A model generated the notes under the pieces. That model searched no databases. It was not told the DNA's origin and saw nothing but the letters and a program-made list of their open reading frames with translations. Below are positions 1 to 11,200 of a stretch of 64,000 nucleotides of DNA, piece after piece. Position numbers and translations under genes: made by a program. Source of the DNA: Agapanthus africanus (taxonomy: Eukaryota > Streptophyta > Magnoliopsida > Asparagales > Amaryllidaceae); the NCBI GenBank assembly GCA_030015575.1, contig JASDDO010000001.1:321255595-321319594 (forward strand). Direction: 5' to 3'. Position 1 is the stretch's first letter, and each line of letters opens with the position of its first letter.

Positions 1-24
1 TTCTGTCAAATTTTCAGTTTCAAT

Positions 25-1620
25 TTATGGTCGCTGAATTTCTTCCAATTCTACCGTGCTCCCACTAATTTCTTTTGCAAGAAACTCCGTTTCTAAGAAA
101 ACGGCATGCTGAGCAACAAACACCTTCTGTTCCTCGGTGTGGTAGAATAGATATCCATAACCATTCTTTGGATATCCCACAAACTTACATAAAACTGACC
201 GTGCCTCTAGTTTATCCGGTTTATGCGTTTTAACATAAGCCGGAAAACCCCATATCTTAAATCTTTTAAGATATGGCCTTTTTCCATTCCATATCTCGAA
301 TGGAGTCTTAGACACTGATTTAGACGGAACATCATTCAATAGATATGCTGCTGTCAATAGCGCATGTCCCCAAAATGAAAGAGGCAACTCGGCATTACTC
401 ATCATGGAGCGAACCATATCCAGAAGGGTACGATTCCTCCTCTCCGATACACCATTGTGCTGTGGTGTATAAGGAGGAGTAAGCTGAGAGAGAATACCAT
501 TCTCTTTTAAGTAATCTAGGAATTCCGTGCTTAAGTACTCCCCTCCTCTATCAGACCGGAGGATCTTGATACTTTTGCCAGTCTGGTACTCTACTTCGTT
601 TCTGAATTCCTTGAATTTCTCAAAAGCTTCAGATTTGTGTTTCATCAGATACACATATCCGAACCTAGAGAGATCGTCAGTGAATGTGATGAAGTAGGAG
701 AACCCACCCCTTGCATGTATAGACATCGGACCACATAAATTACTATGTACGAGTCCCAAGAGCTCTGCTGCTCTTTCTCCATGTCCGGTGAACGGAGATT
801 TGGTCATCTTCCCTTTGAGACAAGACTGACAAGTTTCATAAGATGAAAACTCGAACGCATTCAAGAGTCCATCATTATGCAACTTACTCAGTCTTTTCTC
901 TCCGATATGACCAAGTCTAAAATGCCACAAGTAGGATTCATTCGTATCTGAATTCTTCCTCTTGCGTGTGTTTTGTACATTGAGAACTGTATTCTGATTT
1001 AGAACGTAGATACCATTACACAGTGTAGCCTCTGCAACCAGTACCTTATGAAGGTAAATGTTCATGATATTCTTGTCAAGAACAAAGTTATATCCATCTT
1101 TATCGAGTAAAGAAACTGATATGATGTTGCAAACCATGGAGGGTACATAGTAGCAATCGTTCAAAATCATAGTCTTGCCATTTGGCAATACTAGGTGATA
1201 TTCACCGACGGCTGCCGCATTAACTTGTGCTCCGTTCGCTACTCTGAGCGACATATCACCCGGTGCAACTTTCCTACTTTTTCTCAGTCCCTGCAATAAA
1301 TTACAGATATGAGATCCTGATCCGGTATCAAGTACCCAGGAGGTAGGGCTGATCGTAAAACAGTTCTCAATTACAAGAACACCTGAAGTAGATGCAAAAC
1401 CATGCTTCTTCTTCAACTGGGTATCCTGGAAATCCATACAATCCCCTTTCCCATTCTCATACTCATGACTGTTGCCACAAGTTAGAGCTGAACCAACGTT
1501 CCCCAGCCTCGAATAAGAATTCGGATCGGTCAAGCGATACATTTTATTATCTTGATTAGGGCGTGAAATGGTTGCTACCTGGAGAGAGAGGAAAGAAACA
1601 CTCAGCGGGCGCTCTTTCAA
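25..1620 (-). pseudogene. E1 pol fragment: gag-less protease, pre-integrase and integrase domains
   Basis: Open for 531 codons, then closed by TAA at 25-27 just after the integrase C-terminal part, where relatives read on into RT; the stop looks premature. In order: a short N-terminal remnant, protease motif WVLDTGSGSHIC, pre-integrase zinc finger (HFRLGH, CQSC), integrase core with RSDRGGEY and NGVSERRNRT. The first catalytic Asp of the copia DDE triad is Asn (HSNLCGP, codon 739-741), whereas E2 and E4 keep HSDVCGP, so the integrase is probably dead. No gag capsid or zinc knuckle precedes the protease. The true start is unclear: the position equivalent to the E2 ATG reads ATT here. The remaining ORF is otherwise clean, unlike the other copies. 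Confidence 0.88.
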
Positions 1621-2056
1621 GATTAGATTGGTTTATTAGTTTATCTAACCAGGATGTCTCCCACTGTTTCCTCAAATTCTTCTTAAAACCTTTTAAAAGA
1701 AGAACTAGTCGGGATTTAATTCACGTCACAATACTTGCTTAACCTTTCAGCCAGGCTAGTGTCGGTACTTCGAGGGAGGTTTTCCAACGCTTTCGCGAAG
1801 TTCCTTAATTTAAGAACCTCTTTTCCCTGGGGGCGTAACCCCGCTAACACCTTTCTAGACACCTACTAGGTTTATAGCATTGATTGTTAAGTGAAACAAT
1901 CTCCCGAGAGTAATCCAACTCATCAGCGGGATCGGGATCCAACTATCATTGTGTGATGACCTAGATGGAATCCACTCTAGTCACTACACTCCAGAAGATA
2001 TGCTAAATCTGCAAGTTTCAGTTCTTTTGAAACTCCCGATGTGGTTTTTGCCCCTT

Positions 2057-2266
2057 ACGGTTTATGACCTTGACTAGGTCAACAAGCCACAAACCGTTAG
2101 TCAAGTTCTACCCATCATTATCCTGACTGCATTAGACCCACCCATACGTTCCCTTGACTAGGTCAACAAGGCCGTACGACTGTCCTAACCAATCACATTT
2201 GCAATCCACAGAAAAATATCATTCAGCTACCGTTCACTACGCCTTGACTAGGTCAATAAACGCAGT
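2057..2266 (-). other. E1 leader three-hairpin array
   Basis: Three copies of the same inner hairpin, TTGAC/GTCAA around a TAG loop (plus strand), lie at about 2070-2086, 2153-2168 and 2243-2257. Each is enclosed by a different outer stem: ACGGTTT/AAACCGT (2057-2063 with 2091-2097), CATACG/CGTACG with one mismatch (2143-2148 with 2173-2178), ACTACG/CGCAGT with one mismatch (2236-2241 with 2261-2266). The same three-hairpin plan, with other sequences, occurs in E2, E4, E6 and E7. Function unknown; an RNA element is inferred from retained pairing. Confidence 0.7.
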
Positions 2267-2398
2267 ACGAATACTAAATAATATTAATCTGAAACGACGG
2301 AGGGCTACGGCTGGGTTTTTGGCGAAAAACCCGTTAACGTAATGAACTTGATATCGTTGAAGGAACGTGATTGCCTTTTTGAAAATATAGTGGCGAAA

Positions 2399-2640
2399 AC
2401 TTTTTGCTAAAGAGGTCACTCCCTGTGAAGGGATCTCGGCTCTTTCCTCGTTGAGTGAGGTGCTGGGCATTCATAAGACGAATACCTCGATGCAAAGCAA
2501 GAATAATCGACTATAGTGAAGTTATTAATCTGACGCAAACTTTTGTCTAAGGGGTCACTCCCGATGAGGGGATCTCGGCCCTTGCCTCGTCAACTGAGGT
2601 GCTGGGCATTCATAACCGAATACCGCGATGCAAAACAAAA
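2399..2640 (-). other. E1 leader duplicated two-hairpin unit
   Basis: Two tandem units. Each has a hairpin GGTATTC/GAATGCC (RNA strand) and a second hairpin with inner stem TCCC/GGGA. In the unit nearest the pol the outer stem is AAAGAG/CTCTTT (2409-2414 with 2440-2445). The unit is conserved in E2, E3, E6 and E7, with compensatory stem changes. Confidence 0.65.
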
Positions 2641-2822
2641 AATGAACGTCCTTGCAATAACAGCTTTTTGAAAAACTTGTTCCAACAACGTCTTTTAGGT
2701 TTATTTTCTTGCATTAGTTCTTTTAATGCGTCCCATCATTTAAATCCTACCATTGCAGAAAACAACCAAAATATGACATACTCTTATGCCATTCACATTC
2801 GCCACGGGGCCCCGTCATCACC

Positions 2823-2843
2823 CGTTAGGTTACTTAACTAACG
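2823..2843 (-). other. E1 leader core hairpin CGTTAG/CTAACG
   Basis: A six-pair stem with a nine-base loop, inside a conserved block of about 90 bp that also contains flanking pairing (CCCCG/CGGGG). The hairpin stem is found in all six visible copia leaders. Position and conservation suggest a dimerisation or packaging signal; this is inference. Confidence 0.65.
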
Positions 2844-3391
2844 ACAGAGCGGGGGCTGGGCTAGCGCGGCTGTAAAACATAAGCAACGCCTAAATAGTTA
2901 TTATATATAGATGTATAGCAATGATAGCCAATCCAGATCACAGATGAACACTTTGGATATACTAGGAACCCGCGATTCGTTCGAGCCTGCAACGAAAAGC
3001 GGATTATACGGTCGTGATGAATAGCCAATACCCCACCCAAGACCCTACGGGTGCGGCAAACTACCCGCCAAGTACCCGAAGCGAAGCAACCTCCCTCAAC
3101 GCCGTGAGTAAGCCACTCGGCACTTCGAGATACCCGGTAGTTTGTGCACCCCCTCCATGGGTCTATCCTAGGAGCAAAAACAGTAAAAAGAATTATACAA
3201 TGACGGCTACAACCCCGACCCGGTTGTGCGGCCATACAAATAATATTACATCAATTTACAAATTTATTACATGAATGAAAGAAAAAGAAACTCTCATCTC
3301 ACATCCACCCCGGCTATTCATCCGCGACAATCCAACGAGTTCATATACACAAACCATCAACAACACAGATCACAGATATGTATAACCCCCA

Positions 3392-3413
3392 CTAATCGAC
3401 GTATAGCGATTAG
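3392..3413 (-). other. E1 leader loop-conserved hairpin
   Basis: Stem CTAATCG/CGATTAG around a loop that reads CTATACGT on the RNA strand. Homologous hairpins in E2, E3, E6 and E7 keep a GCTATA-like loop while the stem sequence is different in each. Confidence 0.6.
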
Positions 3414-3602
3414 CAGACGTTCAATACACATATAACATTACAAATATAACCATTAGCCAAAGTCTACAGAACATCGACCAAAAATACGGATTTTTGAGCC
3501 CCAAAAACAAATTTTGCTTTCTGGAAAATCTGGGCAGAAATGTCATATACCAAAAATCCCAAAAACCCACCAGAAACAAACTGCAACAAAAATGATCCAC
3601 GG

Positions 3603-3648
3603 CCGAGTCAACTCGGCCGCGGAACCGCGGTGAGTTGGTCGACTCGTG
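3603..3648. repeat. GC-rich inverted repeat in E1 leader
   Basis: A dyad with CGAGTC/GACTCG and ACTC/GAGT arms flanking CCGCGGAACCGCGG. Similar CCGCGGAACCGCGG dyads occur in the leaders of E3, E6 and E7 and in the LTRs of E5 and E8. Confidence 0.7.
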
Positions 3649-3825
3649 CGATCATTTTTCCTGCATGTTCTAAGAAAAGCCTGAGCCGAATTTTAGTGTA
3701 TAATTTATTGCTTTTGGAACAGATCTGAAAATCGGCAGAAACTGAATTTTTCGGGGTGGTTTTGCGGTTTTTCGTCCGGTCGATATTCTAAATACTTTGC
3801 TAACATGCTAGGGTGTGTTTAGTTT

Positions 3826-3838
3826 GGCTCTGATACCA
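3826..3838 (-). other. E1 primer-binding site (initiator tRNA-Met)
   Basis: Read on the minus strand this is TGGTATCAGAGCC, the usual plant copia PBS complementary to the 3' end of initiator tRNA-Met. It sits directly inside the 5' LTR end and fixes the element orientation. Confidence 0.93.
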
Positions 3839-3839
3839 C

Positions 3840-6097
3840 TTTTAAGTCCACGTTACCTCTCCCGGTACTTTCGGGGTTGCGGAAACGGTAAAACAAAATT
3901 TTTTCTAAACTTGGTAACATGGACCGTAAAAGCCGGATCTTTGCTAAACAATACACTAGCATCCTAACTAGAGATCTATCTACTCGGTTAGGGGTTATAC
4001 CTCAACTTGAACTCCTTCACTTCTTGTTGTTCTTCTCCTTGCTTGCTCCGAGGCTTGATCCGAACTTTGGTCACCTCCGCGACCTCTTCAACTTGGACTC
4101 TTTCTCCTCTTGTTGTTCTTCTCCTTGCTTGCTCCGAGGCTTGATCCGGACTTTGGTCACCTCCGCGACCTCCTTGAGTCGAAGACGATCCACCCAAGAG
4201 ATGTACACCGGGCTCCACCTCGAGCCGAGGTAACTAGGGCAAAGAGATAGCTAATCTAGAAACCCTAGGTTGTGTAGAAGTGATCAATGGATGGTTTTGT
4301 CTTTGTGGGATCTTTATCTCTCAACACATGAGATCAAAAGATGAATCAAGAGGAGAAAGAAGAAGGAGGAGCAACAACCATGGTTCATATCTTTTTCTTC
4401 TCACTTGAAAAAACAAGAGAGAGAATGAGAAAGAAATTATGATACAAAGAAAAGTAACCATGGTTGCAATAATGTAAAAACAACATCATTACTAATCCCA
4501 TCAAGATAAAGTTTGATGGCTACATTGAAATGACCATTATCATAATCCAAAAGGAAAAAGAAAAAGAAAAGAAGAGTGTAGATCCCTCTTGAAAGTCAAT
4601 GGTCAACACGGTCAACCGGTCAACAAAGTCAAGAGAGGTCAACGGGGTCAAATGGTCAATGCAATTAGCCATCATAAAATTATCACTAAAAGGATTAGTA
4701 AATGATGTCCGCGGCTCACAATGGTTTTGACCAAACGAACTGTCAAAAACCCTAATGAGCCTGCCACATAACGGTTTTGGCCGAACCAACTGCCAAAACC
4801 CTAATGAGGCACCTCCTCCTTCATCGCTCCGGAAAACTGTGCATACACACCTGCATCCGTATTCCGTAGAATGCGGATGCACAGAAGACAAAACAAATCC
4901 ATCCGTGCAATACTAGGATCCGGCTTAAACCAAAGCCCACTAGTATTGCCTGCCCGAACACCACACGAATACAAGTATACGTAAGTGATCGCAGCCCTGC
5001 CGCAAAACCATATGGCCTCTACACGTTTCGCTCAGTGCAGGGAAACTCTCTGTGTGGGACTCTAAAGACTCGACACTACGCTGGCAGTGGGTTTAACCAC
5101 AGACCGCAAGCGGCATTAGCAGTACGTAACGGTCCCCAGGTAGATGTCGATAAGAAGGCCGATGAGGTAAACCCATCCGAACTCCTACTGAGCCTGTATG
5201 TGACAATCTCCGTACAGTCCGGTCTGTTCGTCTGATACATCGCATGGCGGGCCTAAGGGGGCGGTAAACGTCAGTCCCCTAATAGCGGTACAAGTCGTGT
5301 CGGAGTGAAGCCCAGAACACCCTGAGATGACACTGGAAACCTACCAGTATATCTCGTTTGCCCTGGCCAGGGACTACTCGTGTAATGGCTCTCCTAGACA
5401 CAGCGCGATGTCAACCCCCAATACCGGGAGAGACGAATCCTGTCTAACCGTCACTGCCTCCAAGTGCTTCGGGACTGCTCCCAACTACTACCTGTTTGCA
5501 CGACTCAGTAGAGCCGTGGTAGGGTAGTAATCAAAGAACATTGGAAACACACTCGAGGCGAAGTGACAGTGTCAAATCAGCGGACTAAGCTGTACTCATG
5601 TCACCTGGGAACTGATAACTGACGATAGGTATAATACCAACCATCAGTTCCCGACGAGTCCTGTCCAGTGTACTCGTAACCTAACGAGCACCCGCATACT
5701 ATCTCAAGTACGACATACTGACGGCTGTGGGACAGACCGTCTCCCATGCTGGGATGAGAAGCGCATACGCTAGTCTACTCCGGAGTATCGATGCCCTGTC
5801 TCGATAATCCCACGACTAGGGACGTGTATAAGGATGTGCTTGTGGATTACCCAGCCCCACGAGTGTGATCTCCATCACAATGCCGGTAATCAAGCAAAGA
5901 TCCTAAGGGCTCTACTAATGCGTATAGGTGATACAATAAAGAAACACACATGTACACATTAAAGCAGAGACAAACCAAGTAGCATACTACTATATTGAGC
6001 AAGAATGTCTATACAACTGTGAATATCCCAAGCTTCCATCAAGTAATATACATACTAGTATGATACAGTAATGGCCTCTAGGGCATATACACTAACA
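3840..6097 (-). repeat. E1 5' LTR, about 2.26 kb
   Basis: Bounded on the right by the LTR start (CTAACA on the plus strand, ending 6097) and on the left by the PBS. The inner end is slightly mutated (TTTAAGTCC where E3 has TGTAAGTCC). It shares long stretches with the LTRs of the other copia copies, such as the run around 5040-5900. Contains no gene. Confidence 0.88.
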
Positions 6098-6420
6098 GTT
6101 TGGGGCAGTACGGCGTGCCACATGTGAGGCGTTGGCTTGACCCTTCTACGGCTGGACCGCTACCACTGTGTCACACTCCGGGTTTTTGAACTCCACTCAA
6201 GTGTTGAGCTTTAAAGAATTTTGGGTATTTGATCATTCGTTCGAAAACTTTAATACCGTCTAATTATCCGGAATAAGATACAATGTGTGGAATTCATATT
6301 ATAAGACATGAAATACGAGGTATGTGATACTTCGCATTTATGATATCTAAAGAGAATGTGGATTCCAGATATTGCAATTTTACAGTTTCTTTTCTGTGAC
6401 CGTAAGTGTAGTATGTATTT

Positions 6421-6456
6421 ACCGATTGTCGTTGCTATACGTCGACGACAATCGGT
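6421..6456 (+). other. E2 leader loop-conserved hairpin
   Basis: Perfect 12-bp stem ACCGATTGTCGT/ACGACAATCGGT with loop TGCTATACGTCG. The homologous hairpins of E6 and E7 have unrelated stem sequences but the same GCTATA loop. Confidence 0.75.
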
Positions 6457-6734
6457 GTATACATACTTACTTACGTTGATGATATGAGATATTATGTGTT
6501 GCTGAGATATGATGTGCAGGATTGTCGCGATTGAATAACCGGGGGTTTTATGTGAGATGAGAGTTTTATATTTTCATTCATGTAAATTCAAATGTAATGT
6601 AATATTCTTTTATTTGGGGCACTTCCGGGTTGAGGTTGTGTCACCAGTGTTGTATATTATTTACTTTTCCGCATTAGGATGGACCCAAGGAGGGGAGCAC
6701 AGGTGACCGGGTTCTGGGGTTCAGTGGGAGGCCA

Positions 6735-6750
6735 TCTCGAGGAGTCGAGA
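6735..6750 (+). other. E2 leader hairpin TCTCG/CGAGA
   Basis: Five-pair stem within a conserved domain that starts near the GGACCCAAGGAGGGG stretch at 6680. E6 has the same domain twice, with stems TCTCA/TGAGA and TTCA/TGAA; E4 keeps TCTCG/CGAGA. The pairing is retained through base changes. Confidence 0.55.
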
Positions 6751-7036
6751 CCAGGTCTCCTAAACTTCAGAATTGGTAGGGTTGCTTGCCACTCTCGTAG
6801 GGGTCCAGGGTGTGGGCTTGTCTATTCATCGCGACTGTGGAATCCGTATTTTCTATTTTGGCTAAATACTAAATACGGACGTCCTGGTATATCCCACATT
6901 ATATCTATGTTTCTGCTGCGATATCTGTGATGTGATCATTTGATATGTTCTGATGGATACAGTATATAGTATATATGATATATTATATAGGCGTTACTTA
7001 TGTTTTTCACCCGCACTAGTCCTGCCCTGCTCTGTC

Positions 7037-7057
7037 GTTAGTTACCTAACCTAACGG
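7037..7057 (+). other. E2 leader core hairpin CGTTAG/CTAACG
   Basis: Same six-pair stem and nine-base loop as in the other copia leaders, within the conserved block from the CACCCGC at about 7006 to GCGGATG at about 7083, which can close it as an outer stem with one mismatch. Confidence 0.65.
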
Positions 7058-7241
7058 TACACGAGGGGACATCGAGGCGAATGCGGATGGCATAAGTGTA
7101 CGTCGTATTTATCTGTGATGTTTAGGTGACTTAAATGATGGGACTTCATTAATGTGATTAATGAAAGAAAAGAAACCTAATAGATGTTGTAGAATCAAAA
7201 TTTTAAATAAAAAGGGTAGCTACAGTTTTGCTTTGCATAGT

Positions 7242-7461
7242 GGTATATATGATATACCCTGCACCTTATTCGATGAGGAAAGGGCCGAGATCCCTTCACC
7301 GGGAGTGACCCCTTTAGCAATAACTGGCAGATGCTACACACTCGGTTTGTCTTTTGATTGCTTCTATAGTTTCTGCTTTGCACAGTGATATATATGATAT
7401 ATCCCGCACCTCTTTCGACGAGGAAAGGGCCGACGATCCCTTCACCGGGAGTGACCCCTTT
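7242..7461 (+). other. E2 leader duplicated two-hairpin unit
   Basis: Unit 1 has hairpin GGTATAT/ATATACC (7242-7258) and then AAAGGG/CCCTTT (7279-7315) enclosing TCCC/GGGA. Unit 2 has GATATAT/ATATATC (7387-7403) and AAAGGG/CCCTTT (7424-7461). The first hairpin changes G-C to A-T between units while remaining fully paired; E6 uses GGTATTC/GAATATCC at the same place. Confidence 0.7.
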
Positions 7462-7600
7462 AGCAAAACTACAAAAGCCTCAAAAACACTCCATTTCAAA
7501 ATTCACTTAATTCTACAACGATATCAAGTTCATTACGCAATAGGTTTTCAGAAAAACCTGTGTAGCCCTCCGTCATTTCAGATAAGTACTACTTAGTATT

Positions 7601-7819
7601 CATGCTGCGGTAGTTTGGCCTCCGTCAAGGCGTAGTGTATGGTAGCTAACTAGTGCTTATCTGCTAGCATATGATGCGATTGGATTAGGGTATTGTACGG
7701 CGTAGTTTGGCCTCCGTCAAGGGTCGTACGGGTGGGTTTAATTCAATCAAGAAATGACGGGTTGAACTTGACTAGCGCCCTGTGGGTAGTTTGGCCTCCG
7801 TCAAGGTCATGGGACGCTA
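7601..7819 (+). other. E2 leader three-hairpin array
   Basis: Three identical inner motifs, TTGGC/GTCAA with loop CTCC, in outer stems CTGCG/CGTAG (7605-7609 with 7631-7635, one G-U), GTACG/CGTAC (7695-7699 with 7725-7729) and TAGCG/CGCTA (7773-7777 with 7815-7819). The loop sequence is the same in all three copies here but differs from the loops of E1, E4 and E6. Confidence 0.75.
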
Positions 7820-8225
7820 GGGTCAAAAGCATTATCGGGAATTTCAAGTGTTGAAATTTGCAATGAGATTACATACCTTCTATGAGATAGTTGGATCCCG
7901 ATACCCACTGCGAGTAATTGTTACTCCTGGGAGAGTTTTACACAGGACAATTAGCCGATCAAGTAGGTGTCTAGAAAGGTGTCAACGGGATTACGCCTTT
8001 GGGAAAACGAGATTTACTTTAATTAGGTCCGTGCGAAAGCACGGGGAACCTCCCTCAAAGTACCGACACTGGCCTGGCTGAAAGATCGGCAAAGTTGTAG
8101 GGTGTAATTAATCCCAGCTAATCTTTCCTTTTAGGGTTTGAAGGAAGATTTGATAAAAACCAGTGGGAGCCATCCTGATTAGATAAGATAATAACCAATC
8201 TGATCTTGCAAGAGCATACGCTAAA

Positions 8226-11200
8226 GTGTTTTCTTCTCTCTCTCTCCAGGTAGCGACCATGTCATGCCTTAATCAAGATAATAATATAAATGTATTGACC
8301 GAACCCGCATGTTATACTGTGCAGGGGAACGTTGAACCCGTTCTATCTTATAAGTGTTATAAGAATGAACAGGAAACAGGAGAATATCTGGATTCTCACA
8401 CCGCCCAAATGAAGAACATGCATGTTGATGCACCTTCTTCGGGTGTGTTTGTCATTGAGAACTATTTTTCAGTTCACCCTACGTCCTGGGTATTGGATAC
8501 CGGATCAGGATCCCACATATGTAAACAGTTGCATGGGCTACGGAAAGGTAGAGAACTGGGAAAAGGTGATCATTCCGTTCAAGTAGGGACTGGTGCAAGT
8601 ATTGCAGCTAAAGCAGTTGGCGAATATCACCTAGTATTACCAAGTGGTGATACTCTGATTCTAAATGAGTGTTATTATATACCGAACATGATGTGCAACA
8701 TTATATCAGTTTCTTTATTAAGTAAAGAAGGATATAATTTTGTAGTAAAGGATAATGTTATGAACATATTCCTAGATCAAAAGTTGATTGCATCAGGCTC
8801 GTTACATAATGGCGTATTCATTCTAAATCAAAATACAGTCCTCAATATACAAAACACACACAAGAGGAAATGTTCAGAAATGAACGAATCCTTCTTGTGG
8901 CATTGTAGACTTGGTCATATCAATGCGACATGACTGGCTAAGTTATAAAAGATGGATATTTGAATTCGTTCAAATTATCATCTTATGATACTTGCCATTC
9001 ATGTCTCAAAGGCAAGATGACCAAAACTCCGTTTACGGGACACGGAGAAAGAGTTACAGAACTCTTGGGACTGGTGCATAGCGATGTATGTGGCCCCATG
9101 TCTACACATGCCAGGGATGGTTCATCCTACTTCATTACATTCACTGACGATCTCTCAAGATTCGGATATGTGTTCCTAATGAAACACAAGTCTGAAGCTT
9201 TTGAGAAATTCAGAGAATATAAAAACGAAGTAGAGGACCAAACGGGCAAAAGTATTAAGATCCTTTGATCTGATCGAGGAGGAGAATAATTAAGCAATGA
9301 ATTCAGAGATTATCTAAAAGAGAATGGGATTCTCTCTCAGCTTACTCCTCCTTATACACCACAGTACAACGGTGTATCGGAGCGGAGAAACCGCACCCTA
9401 TTAGATATGGTGCGCTCTATGATGAGTGCAGCTGAGTTACCTATTTCCTTCTGGGGATATGCACTGGAGACAGCTGCATACCTATTGAATAGAGTTCCAA
9501 CCAAATCAGTGCCTACCACTCCATATGAGATATGGAATGGTAAGAGACCATGTCTTAATTTTATTCAGATATGGGGTTGTTCGCCCTATGTTAAAACACA
9601 AAATCCGGACAAACTCAAGGCAAGGTCTGTTCTATATAAGTTTGTTGGATATCCCAAACATTCGCGAGGGTATATCTTCTACCACTCCGAGGAACAAAAA
9701 GTGTTTGTTTCTCGACATGCCACTTTCTTAGAAAAGGGTTTTCTTATGAAACAGACAAGTGGTATTGAGGTAGAACTGGAAGAGGTTCCAGCGACACAAA
9801 CTATAACAGAAGACTTGGTAGAACCAGAGGATTCAGTAGTACCCAACGAACCCCAGCCTCTCCGCCGATCTAGTAGGGTTTCTCGTCCACCTGAGAGATA
9901 CTACGGTTTTCTCATTGATGGTGGGAGCGAGGATTGCATCATGGAGGATGATGACCCAACTAGTTTCGAGCAGGCCATCACGAGTAGAGACTCAGTGAAA
10001 TGGCTGGATGCAATGCGGTCCGAGATGGAATCCATGTACACCAACAAAGTATGGACTTTGGAAGATGCTCCTGAAGGGGTAAAACCCATTGGGAGCAAGT
10101 GGATCTTCAAGAAAAAGCTTGGTGTAGATGGGAAAGTGGAGACTTTCAAAGCTAGACTTGTTGCGAAGGGTTTTCGTCAAAGACCAGGTGTGGACTATGA
10201 CGAAACCTTCTCTCCAGTAGCTATGCTTAAATCCATCCGGATCATGCTTGCCATCGCTGCATATCATGATTACGAAATCTGGCAAATGGATGTTAAGACC
10301 GCCTTTCTAAACGGTGATTTAGAAGAGTGCGTGTACATGACTCAGCCAGAGGGCTTCGTAGACAGTGGGAGCAGCGGGAAGGTGTGCAAGCTGCTTAAAT
10401 CCATTTATGGATTAAAGCAAGCATCGCGGAGTTGGAACATCTGCTTTGACGTCGTTATCAAAGAGTTTAATTTCGTCAAAAACCCAGATGAACCTTGTAT
10501 CTACAAGAAGGTGGCAGAGAGTAAGGTTGTCTTCCTCATATTGTACGTAGACGACATACTCTTGATAGGAAATGATATTCCTATGCTGCAATCGGTCAAG
10601 CTCTTCTTATCACAAAGATTCTCAATGAAAGATCTTGGTGATGCCTCCTGCATATTGGGAATTAGGATCTATAGAGATAGATCCAAACGGATATTGGGAT
10701 TGTCCCAATCCAGGTACATTGACACCATACTAAAGAGGTTTAGTATGGAAGAATCCAAGCGTGGGAATTTGCCCACGATCTCTGGAGTCACTCTCTCCAA
10801 AAAGATGTCTCCCAAGACTGATTTGGAGAGAGCTCGCATGCAAGGGATACCCTATGCTTCAGCTGTAGGCTCTATCATGTACGCGATGCTATGTACCAGA
10901 CCCGATGTAGCATACTCACTAAGTGTAGTGAGCAGGTATCAAGCTGATCCTGGAAAGTCACTGGACAGCTGTGAAGAGCATTCTCAAGTACTTACGAAGG
11001 ACTAAAGAGATACTCTTAGTGTATGGTAATGGAGAACTCCAAGTGGAGTCCTTTACCGATTCGAGCTTCCAGAGTGATAAGGACGACTCTAAGTCACAGT
11101 CGGGATTTGTCTTTACACTTTACGGAGGGGCGGTTAGCTGGAAGAGTTCCAAGCAGGAAACCGTGGTAGACTCGACGATGGAGGCTGAATACATCGCTGC

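Larger units (their letters stand above)
1621..3825 (-). other. E1 untranslated leader between PBS and pol
   Basis: About 2.2 kb with no convincing coding sequence; the small ORFs here are not shared with other elements. It holds, in element order, a GC-rich inverted repeat, a loop-conserved hairpin, the CGTTAG/CTAACG core, a duplicated two-hairpin unit and a three-hairpin array (listed separately). A pyrimidine tract ending in CAG precedes the pol ORF and resembles a 3' splice site; known splicing of BARE transcripts makes this plausible but it is not shown here. Confidence 0.75.
1..6097 (-). mobile_element. E1: Angela/BARE-type Ty1/copia element, 5' half
   Basis: Minus-strand copia element cut by the left window edge. 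Visible in element order are a 5' LTR (about 3840-6097), a tRNA-iMet primer-binding site, a long structured leader and the protease-integrase part of pol. The LTR begins (read on the minus strand) TGTTAG followed by ATGCCCTAGAGGCC, which recalls the BARE1/Angela LTR start. The right end lies inside the leader of E2; the target duplication cannot be confirmed because the other end is outside the window (GTTTG at 6098-6102 is the candidate). RT and RNase H would lie to the left. gag is missing. Confidence 0.9.
6098..8225 (+). other. E2 leader, 3' part
   Basis: About 2.1 kb without a credible gene. It is clearly homologous to the leader of E4 (reverse strand, 22640-24498). It carries the full series of conserved stem-loops and ends in a pyrimidine-rich stretch plus CAG just before the pol ATG, resembling a 3' splice site. 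Confidence 0.75.

Noticed and set aside
2057..2266. Treating the three spaced repeats as a CRISPR array
   Set aside because: Three copies only, with flanking stems, in a eukaryotic retrotransposon leader; spacers are homologous between elements.
3014..3274. Small ORFs in copia leaders as uORFs or genes
   Set aside because: Not positionally or sequence conserved between E1-E7 leaders.
6421..6456. miRNA precursor
   Set aside because: The stem is only 12 bp and its sequence changes freely between copies, which fits a structural element and not a conserved miRNA.
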